Positions 33,022 through 38,350 of a DNA stretch of 38,350 nt are shown in pieces (the stretch's first letter is position 1; every line of letters starts with the position of its first letter). Source of the DNA: Rhodocyclaceae bacterium (lineage in GTDB: Bacteria > Pseudomonadota > Gammaproteobacteria > Burkholderiales > Rhodocyclaceae); the NCBI GenBank assembly GCA_022072095.1, contig JAJVIJ010000022.1, positions 1-38,350 on the forward strand, in the 5' to 3' direction. The notes below the pieces were generated by a model. The model saw only the letters and a program-made list of their open reading frames with translations, was not told where the DNA came from and searched no databases. The translations under genes and the position numbers were made by a program.

Positions 33022-34002
33022 ATGCCTTTCTGGTTAAGACACATGCTGAGCGTTCTTGCCGCCGTGCCCGCTCTTCTGCTGGGCACCATGTCGGACGCGC
33101 AGGCGCAAAGCTATCCGGGCAAGCCGGTGCGCATGATCATTCCGTTCGCCGCGGGCGGGCCCACCGACCTGTTCGGCCGAATCATCGCGCAAAAACTCAC
33201 CGAGCTGTGGTCGCAAACGGTCGTCGTGGAAAATCGTCCGGGAGCGAGCACGATCATCGGCACCGAGGCAGCATCCAAGGCCGCGCCCGATGGCTACACG
33301 CTGTTGCTCGGAACCAGCACCTCGCATGCGGCCAACGTCAGCTTGTTCTCCAAGCTCCCATACGACCCGAACAAGGATTTCGCACCGATCAGCTTCTTGG
33401 GCATTACGCCCTTGATCCTGGTCGTACACCCCTCTATGCCCACGCAGACGGTCAAGGAGTTGATCGCGCTGGCCAAGGCCAAGCCGGGACAACTCAACTA
33501 TGCTGGCGGCAGCAGTTCTGCGCACGCCGGCGGATCGATGTTCAGGACGCTGGCCGGCATCGACATCGTACACGTGCCCTACAAGAGCAATGCCCCTGGA
33601 CTGGCGGACGTGATTGGCGGCCAAGTACAGATGATGTTCGACGCGCTCAACACGGCCCTGCCCCATGTCAACAGTGGCCGCCTGCGCGCCCTGGCGGTCA
33701 CATCGGGCCAGCGCATCGGTGCCGTACCCAACCTGCCGACGATGATCGAGGCCGGCGTGCCCGGTTATGATCTGACGGCATGGTTCGCGATGTATGCCCC
33801 CGCAGGGACTCCAAAGGAGATCGTGGGCAAGATTGCTGCGGACTTGGCCAGGATCGCGAAAATGCCCGATGTCGTGGACAAGACGCGCAGTCAGGGGATC
33901 GAAATCGCCAGCAGCACGCCCGAGGAGCTTGCCGCAAGGCAGCGCAACGAAATCACCAAGTGGGCGAAAATCGTCCGGGAATCCGGCATGGCCGTGCAGT
34001 GA
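33022..34002 (+). CDS. Bug/TctC-family periplasmic solute-binding protein
   Basis: 326 residues from the ATG at 33022 (AGGAGGAG upstream). Signal peptide WLRHMLSVLAAVPALLLG ending DAQAQS, then the family start YPGKPVRMIIPFAAGGPTDL and ENRPGASTIIGTEAASKAAP. Typical of the large betaproteobacterial set of extracytoplasmic receptors for carboxylates such as tricarboxylates, aromatic or amino acids. No TctA/TctB membrane partners are in the window, so it would share a permease encoded elsewhere. First gene of the plus-strand catabolic series. Confidence 0.9.
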   Translation: MPFWLRHMLSVLAAVPALLLGTMSDAQAQSYPGKPVRMIIPFAAGGPTDLFGRIIAQKLTELWSQTVVVENRPGASTIIGTEAASKAAPDGYTLLLGTSTSHAANVSLFSKLPYDPNKDFAPISFLGITPLILVVHPSMPTQTVKELIALAKAKPGQLNYAGGSSSAHAGGSMFRTLAGIDIVHVPYKSNAPGLADVIGGQVQMMFDALNTALPHVNSGRLRALAVTSGQRIGAVPNLPTMIEAGVPGYDLTAWFAMYAPAGTPKEIVGKIAADLARIAKMPDVVDKTRSQGIEIASSTPEELAARQRNEITKWAKIVRESGMAVQ

Positions 34003-34054
34003 TCCAGTGGCCCGGACGTCCCGTTAGCGACCGAACGGAGCATAGGGGAAAGCC

Positions 34055-35245
34055 ATGGCAGTGCTAGACGGGATTGTCGTTCTGGACCTCTCGCGGCTGA
34101 TAGCCGGTCCGTATGCGGCCATGGTTCTCGCCGATTTGGGCGCGCGCGTAGTCAAGGTAGAAACCCTGTCCGGCGAGGAGGGCCGTTATTTCGGCCCCCC
34201 ATTTTTCGAGGGAACGGCCGCGCTTTTTCATGCCAACAATCGCGGCAAGGAATCCATTTCCCTGGACTTCAGGACATCCACCGGTCGTGTGATTCTCGAC
34301 AAGTTGATCGCCAGGTCGCATGTCGTCGTCCATAATTTTCGGCCGGATTTTCTGGAAAAGTTTCGACTCGGCTATGAGGACTTGCGGGCGATCAATCCGG
34401 AGATCATCTATTACGCCGTGTCCTCCTTCGGCAGCGATACGCCGTACGCGCTGAAACCGGCTGTCGACGGCGTCGTGCAGGGCTATGCCGGGGCGTTCTA
34501 TGCCTCGGGACAGGCGAGCGACATGCCCTACCGTATCGGCGTTCCCATCGTCGATGTCGCCTCGGGAATGTGCGGTGCGCTCGGCATCCTGGCAGCGATC
34601 ATGGCCTGGCAACAGACAGGACGGGGGCAACAGGTCGAGCTCGCGCTGATCGACACCATGTTCAACTTCATGACCGGGAAAGTCGCCGAGGCCGTGATCG
34701 ACAAGCACGAGCCGTTGCGCGAACTGAACCTCCCCATCGCGGTACCGAGCCGACATTTCCAGGGCGCAGACGGTCGCTGGTTCAGCGTTTCGGTCGTCAA
34801 TGACGCAGCGTTCGCTCGCTTCTGCGATGTCATTGAACACCCCGAGCTGGCTTGCGACGCTCGCTTTGCGAGCATATCGGCGCGTATCAGTCATCGGCAT
34901 GTGCTGCTTGACATGCTGCCCGGGATCTTTGCGGAGCAGCCCGCACACGAGTGGCTAAACCGTTTCGACAGGGCCGATATTCCGGCCGGGCCCATCAATA
35001 CCGTTTCACAGGCCATGGCCGACCCGGTTCTGGCCGGTCGCTGGACCGGCCATGCGGCGCTGCCCGGGCTACCGCAGATCCCGTTTCCGTCACAATTGAC
35101 GCACGGCATGCGGCCACTGACGGACATGGCACCGGCACCGCGCCTCGCCCAGCATACCGCCAGCATTTTGTCCGAGCTCGGCTATTCGACAGTTGAACTG
35201 GCCTCGCTCATTGAAAGCCGGGTGATCCGCACGGATGCCGGCTGA
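34055..35245 (+). CDS. CaiB/BaiF-family (class III) CoA-transferase
   Basis: 396 residues. The family start LDGIVVLDLSRLIAGPYAAM is followed by NNRGKESISLDF, VHNFRPDFLEKF, NPEIIYYAVSSFG and the catalytic Asp D167 in RIGVPIVDVASGMCG. It transfers CoA between carboxylic acids via an enzyme-acyl anhydride. It follows the Bug gene by 52 bp and precedes the dioxygenase by 69 bp. It may activate the imported acid in parallel with, or instead of, the synthetase at 30252. Confidence 0.92.
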   Translation: MAVLDGIVVLDLSRLIAGPYAAMVLADLGARVVKVETLSGEEGRYFGPPFFEGTAALFHANNRGKESISLDFRTSTGRVILDKLIARSHVVVHNFRPDFLEKFRLGYEDLRAINPEIIYYAVSSFGSDTPYALKPAVDGVVQGYAGAFYASGQASDMPYRIGVPIVDVASGMCGALGILAAIMAWQQTGRGQQVELALIDTMFNFMTGKVAEAVIDKHEPLRELNLPIAVPSRHFQGADGRWFSVSVVNDAAFARFCDVIEHPELACDARFASISARISHRHVLLDMLPGIFAEQPAHEWLNRFDRADIPAGPINTVSQAMADPVLAGRWTGHAALPGLPQIPFPSQLTHGMRPLTDMAPAPRLAQHTASILSELGYSTVELASLIESRVIRTDAG

Positions 35246-35314
35246 CGCGAGCGCCCGCTGTCCACTTTACGTTTCACGAAAAACACACACTAACCCAGCG
35301 AGGAGGAGACTCAC

Positions 35315-36184
35315 ATGGCACTACAGGTACGTAGACTGGCATTTGGGCTCGGCGCGGAACTCACCGGCGTCGACCTTTCGAAACCGATTTCGTCTGACGA
35401 CCGGGCCGCGATCCAGAAGGCTTGGCTCGAACATCAGGTCATCGTCTTTCCTGGGCAGGATATTTCGCCCGAGCAGCAGATCCGGTTCGGGCGTCTATTT
35501 GGCGAGCTCGATGACCACAAGGCGGTGCCGTTTTATCGACACCCGGAGTACCCCGAGATCTATCTGATCACCAATCACAAGATCGGCGGCAAGACATCCG
35601 AAACCAAGGACACCGGACGGCTGTGGCACTCGGATCACTCGTTCACGACGCGCCCCACGATGGCGACGATGCTGTATTGCCGCGAAATCCCGGCGGTCGG
35701 AGGCAACACGATGTTCGCGAACATGTATATGGCCTTCGATACGCTGTCCGATACGATGAAGTCCGTGCTGCGCAAGCTGGAAGCCGTACACAGCATGATC
35801 CACTATACCGACCACTACCTTAAGGATCGTAACCCGGAGCAGATCGCGCATATGCGCAAGATCAATCCACCGGTCGCGCAACCCGTGGTCCGCATCCACC
35901 CGGAGACGGGTCGGGAAGCATTGTTCGTCAACGAGATGATGACGTCCCATTTCGTTGGCATGACGGTGGAGGAGAGCCACGGATTGCTGAAATTCCTGTT
36001 CGATCACTCCGTTCGACCGGAATTCACGTACCGCCACGCTTGGAAGGTGAACGATTTGCTGATGTGGGACAACCGCTGCACCCTCCATATGGCTCCGGCG
36101 GACTACACCCACGAAGAGCCCCGTCACATGCACCGCATCACGGTACTGGGCACGCCCAGCGGACGACAGCTCGAAGCAGCCTGA
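35315..36184 (+). CDS. TauD/TfdA-family Fe(II)/2-oxoglutarate dioxygenase
   Basis: 289 residues with a preceding GAGGAGG. N-terminal GAELTGVDLSKPI, iron ligands H105 and D107 in LWHSDHSF, the distal ligand H258 in WDNRCTLHMA, and the 2-oxoglutarate-binding Arg in HMHRITVLG (R274). Relatives hydroxylate taurine, 2,4-D, alkyl sulfates or other acids, often leading to cleavage at the hydroxylated carbon. In this operon it probably oxidises the substrate or releases a carbonyl compound. The specificity is unknown. Confidence 0.92.
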   Translation: MALQVRRLAFGLGAELTGVDLSKPISSDDRAAIQKAWLEHQVIVFPGQDISPEQQIRFGRLFGELDDHKAVPFYRHPEYPEIYLITNHKIGGKTSETKDTGRLWHSDHSFTTRPTMATMLYCREIPAVGGNTMFANMYMAFDTLSDTMKSVLRKLEAVHSMIHYTDHYLKDRNPEQIAHMRKINPPVAQPVVRIHPETGREALFVNEMMTSHFVGMTVEESHGLLKFLFDHSVRPEFTYRHAWKVNDLLMWDNRCTLHMAPADYTHEEPRHMHRITVLGTPSGRQLEAA

Positions 36185-36207
36185 CCCATCACTTCAAGGA
36201 GACGATC

Positions 36208-36999
36208 ATGCAAGCGAACGTACATCGGTTGAGGGCCGCGCAAGCTCCAAGTGACATGACCGCCGACGAGTGGCGTATGCGCTGTGATCTCGCGGCGTGT
36301 TACCGGCTCGCGGCGATGTTTGATTGGACGGACATGTTGGCCACACACATCTCGGCGCGGGTACCCGGAACCGACGACGAGTTCCTGATCAATCCATATG
36401 GGATGTTGTTTGAAGAAATCACGGCATCGTCTCTGGTCAAGGTGGATCAGGAGGGCAACATCCTTAGCCCGACCGATTACATGATCAACCCAGCCGGATT
36501 CGTGATCCACAGCTGCATACACCGAGCTCGGCCAGATGTCGGCTGTGTCATGCACCTTCATACGCGTGAAGGCTGTGCCGTTGCCACCCAACGGTGCGGG
36601 GTCTTACCCGTCACGCAGCACGCGTTGGTGATCTACGACCAGATCACGTATCACGATTTCGAAGGCCCCGCCCTCGACCCGGACGAACAGTCTCGCTTGG
36701 TCGCCGATCTGGGGGACAAGCGCATCATGATCCTGCGCAATCACGGCACGCTCACCGCAGGCCGTACCGTTGCGGAAGCGTTTGTGCTGATGTATCGAAT
36801 CGAGCGCGCGTGCCGGATGCAGCTCGCCGCCCAATCGGGTGGTCAGGCCCTGCAGCCGGTGCCGCAGGTGGTGATCGACAAAAGCGTCGATCTGGGTCGT
36901 AGGCTTTTTTCCAAAGGAGGACTGTCGCCCGAGGGCGAAAAGGAATGGGCAGCGCTGCTGCGCAAGCTGGAGCGTGCAGGGTCCGATTATCTCCAGTAA
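36208..36999 (+). CDS. Class II aldolase/adducin-family protein
   Basis: 263 residues from the ATG at 36208 (AAGGAG upstream). Zinc-binding histidines are in GCVMHLHTREG (H116, H118) and LRNHGTLTAG (H179); an acidic FEE (68-70) lies where the catalytic Glu is expected. This branch, with the tail SPEGEKEWAALLRKLER, is seen in many catabolic clusters and includes decarboxylases and aldolases of unknown substrate. It follows the dioxygenase by 23 bp, so it may cleave or rearrange the oxidised product. Confidence 0.88.
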   Translation: MQANVHRLRAAQAPSDMTADEWRMRCDLAACYRLAAMFDWTDMLATHISARVPGTDDEFLINPYGMLFEEITASSLVKVDQEGNILSPTDYMINPAGFVIHSCIHRARPDVGCVMHLHTREGCAVATQRCGVLPVTQHALVIYDQITYHDFEGPALDPDEQSRLVADLGDKRIMILRNHGTLTAGRTVAEAFVLMYRIERACRMQLAAQSGGQALQPVPQVVIDKSVDLGRRLFSKGGLSPEGEKEWAALLRKLERAGSDYLQ

Positions 37000-37053
37000 G
37001 CACATCGGCGTCCGCCGGCGGGGGTGGGCGCCGAACTCGACCGGGAGCAAGCC

Positions 37054-38073
37054 ATGAAAATCTGTGTCGTGGGCGCGGGCGCGATCGGCGCCTATATGGC
37101 GGCGCTACTCGCGCACGCGGGCGAAGAAGTCACCGTGGTCGCTCGGGGTGCCCACCTGGAGGCCATGAAGCAGCGGGGCATTCGGCTCCTGAATCGAGAT
37201 TCCGGCGAAACCGTTGAGGTGCGCTCAATTCGAGCGGAGGCCAAGCCGCAACTGCTTGGCGTGCAGGACTGCGTGCTGTTGGGTGTCAAGGCGCACCAGA
37301 TCGGACCCCTGGTGAGCGATCTGCGCAGCCTCTACGGGCCGGACACATCCGTGGTAACGCTACAGAACGGCATTCCATGGTGGTATTTTCATGAACATGG
37401 GGGCCAGTTGGCGGGCACCCGTCTTGCAAGTCTGGACCCCGATGGTCGGATCGCAGCGAATATCGAACCTCACCGCATCATCGGCTGCGTGGTCTACAAG
37501 GGCGCCGAAGTCATTGAGCCCGGTGTCGTCCGCCATACTGTGACGCCGGGGGACAAATTTCCGCTCGGCGAACTCGATGGATCCAGCACCGCGCGCGTCC
37601 AGACTCTGTCCGACACACTGAAAAGGGCCGGCATCGAGGCGCCGGTTATCGATGATATCCGCGCCGAAAAGTGGTTCAAGCTTTGGGGCAACCTGGCCTG
37701 GAATCCGATCGGCGCCCTGACACACGGCGATATCCTGGAAATCCATGACTCCCCGGAGGCATCCCGCTTGGCGCTGACGATGATGTACGAAGCCCAGGCG
37801 GTGGCGGAAAAACTAGGCGTCCGCTTCCGTGGCACGCCCGAACAGCGGATCGCACGCGCCCGGGAAATCGGTCGGGGCCGCTCGTCGATGCTCCAAGACA
37901 CCGAATCCGGTCGGCCGCTTGAAGTCGAGGCGCTGGTAGGCTCGGTTGTCGAACTGGCGAGACTGATCGGCACCACGGTCCCGCACATCGAGACGGTTTA
38001 TGCGCTCACCAAACTGCTGTCCGAGGTCATGGTGACCCGGTCCGGGCGGGTAATCGTCGCCCCACGGGAGTGA
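37054..38073 (+). CDS. 2-dehydropantoate 2-reductase-like (PanE/ApbA family)
   Basis: 339 residues from the ATG at 37054 (GGGAG 7 nt upstream). Rossmann start KICVVGAGAIGAYMAALLAH for NADP(H), then an all-alpha C domain with EKWFKLWGNLAWNPIGALTH carrying the catalytic-type Lys and Asn. At the end of a catabolic operon and longer than the 303-residue E. coli PanE, it probably reduces a 2-oxo acid, or oxidises a 2-hydroxy acid, of the local pathway rather than ketopantoate. Last gene before the rRNA operon end. Confidence 0.88.
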   Translation: MKICVVGAGAIGAYMAALLAHAGEEVTVVARGAHLEAMKQRGIRLLNRDSGETVEVRSIRAEAKPQLLGVQDCVLLGVKAHQIGPLVSDLRSLYGPDTSVVTLQNGIPWWYFHEHGGQLAGTRLASLDPDGRIAANIEPHRIIGCVVYKGAEVIEPGVVRHTVTPGDKFPLGELDGSSTARVQTLSDTLKRAGIEAPVIDDIRAEKWFKLWGNLAWNPIGALTHGDILEIHDSPEASRLALTMMYEAQAVAEKLGVRFRGTPEQRIARAREIGRGRSSMLQDTESGRPLEVEALVGSVVELARLIGTTVPHIETVYALTKLLSEVMVTRSGRVIVAPRE

Positions 38074-38132
38074 TATCGCCTTAGGAATCTAAGGACGCTG
38101 AATTATTCGGCGCCTCCCGTCTTGGGCAGGAT

Positions 38133-38177
38133 GCATCGCCATGAATCGATGGCATAAGCCATTGATTCATGGCGTGC
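38133..38177. repeat. Long near-perfect hairpin between panE-like gene and 5S rRNA
   Basis: CGCCATGAATCGATGGC (38137-38153) and GCCATTGATTCATGGCG (38158-38174) pair over 17 bp with one G-T position and a 4-nt loop; GCA/TGC extends the stem after a one-base bulge. A second small stem GCGCGG/CCGCGC lies at 38179-38197. There is no T-run after either in the direction of rRNA transcription, so it is not a textbook intrinsic terminator, though an rRNA 3'-end signal is expected here. The half-site ATGAATTGATGG recurs just before the 5S gene. Confidence 0.7.
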
Positions 38178-38231
38178 AGCGCGGGCATATACCGCGCGGA
38201 TGCGAGCTAAAAAACAAATGAATTGATGGGT

Positions 38232-38347
38232 TGCCTGGCGCTGACCTACTTTCACGGGCGAGCTGCCCACTATCATTGGCGCGGAGGCGTTTCACGGTCC
38301 TGTTCGGGATGGGAAGGGGTGGTGCCACCTCGCTATGGGCGCCAGGC
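38232..38347 (-). rRNA. rrf: 5S ribosomal RNA
   Basis: About 116 nt on the minus strand. The ends GCCTGGCG and CGCCAGGC pair as the terminal stem. Conserved elements are present: CCCATCCCGAACAGG, GTGAAACG and GAAAGTAGGTC. It must be the last gene of an rRNA operon whose 16S and 23S genes lie beyond the right edge of the window. Confidence 0.96.
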
Positions 38348-38350
38348 GTA

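Noticed and set aside
34064-34948. 294-codon minus-strand frame opposite the CaiB gene
   Set aside because: Antisense shadow; the CaiB frame has the full family motifs.
1-38350. CRISPR arrays, prophage or toxin-antitoxin systems
   Set aside because: No regularly spaced repeats, phage structural genes or recognisable toxin-antitoxin pairs were seen.

Overview
The window is about 38 kb of GC-rich chromosome from a Gram-negative proteobacterium, most likely a beta- or gammaproteobacterium. Evidence for this is LpxC (lipid A synthesis), BamD (outer-membrane assembly), a petABC-sspA-sspB operon, the ClpXP adaptor SspB, a cytochrome b with a PVWY motif in place of PEWY, and a dcd plus Orn/Lys/Arg decarboxylase pair. 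It starts inside polA and ends in the 5S rRNA gene of an rRNA operon that enters from the right on the minus strand. No species is named, because the assignment rests on recalled family resemblance.

Layout. 1-6689: the 3' four fifths of polA, then a minus-strand group of EamA transporter, divergent acyl-CoA dehydrogenase-like protein, MoxR-type AAA ATPase and CoxE-type VWA protein. 6792-15508: a CoA-thioester catabolic island. A seven-gene minus-strand operon reads PaaG-like crotonase, enoyl-CoA hydratase, NPD flavoprotein, thiolase-like protein, DUF35 OB-fold protein, degenerate hot-dog protein, MaoC hydratase. A divergent plus-strand operon reads DUF35, thiolase-like protein, EamA transporter. 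15545-22738: housekeeping genes pgeF, rluD, bamD, a universal stress protein, tRNA-Arg(CCU), sspB, sspA and cytochrome bc1 (petABC). 22833-23949: a decayed ISAs1-type insertion sequence. 24166-30231: metY, a DUF721/DciA gene, lpxC with a small membrane protein, dcd and a large PLP decarboxylase. 30252-38073: a second accessory island. On the minus strand are two tandem hot-dog proteins and an AMP-forming acyl-CoA synthetase. On the plus strand are a Bug-type binding protein, a CaiB/BaiF CoA-transferase, a TauD/TfdA dioxygenase, a class II aldolase and a ketopantoate-reductase-like protein. 38232-38347: 5S rRNA.

How the genes may work together. In the first island both thiolase-fold proteins lack the usual nucleophilic cysteine, and each is next to its own zinc-ribbon/OB (DUF35) partner. 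One module also has a catalytic MaoC beside a degenerate hot-dog subunit. This resembles, in split form, the ChsH1-ChsH2-Ltp2 hydratase/retro-aldolase system of actinobacterial steroid side-chain degradation, so a hydratase-aldolase role on a branched or alicyclic acyl-CoA is a reasonable inference. The substrate is not known. The second island has the parts to bind a carboxylate, activate it (ligase or CoA-transferase), oxidise it (Fe/2-oxoglutarate dioxygenase) and process the product (aldolase, reductase), with two hot-dog proteins that have lost the catalytic Asp/His pair. These two islands are the best candidates for undescribed biochemistry. Smaller oddities are a one-base bulge in the tRNA acceptor stem, a long hairpin beyond the 5S gene, a 9-bp tandem repeat against a promoter, and the IS element sitting upstream of the bc1 promoter.
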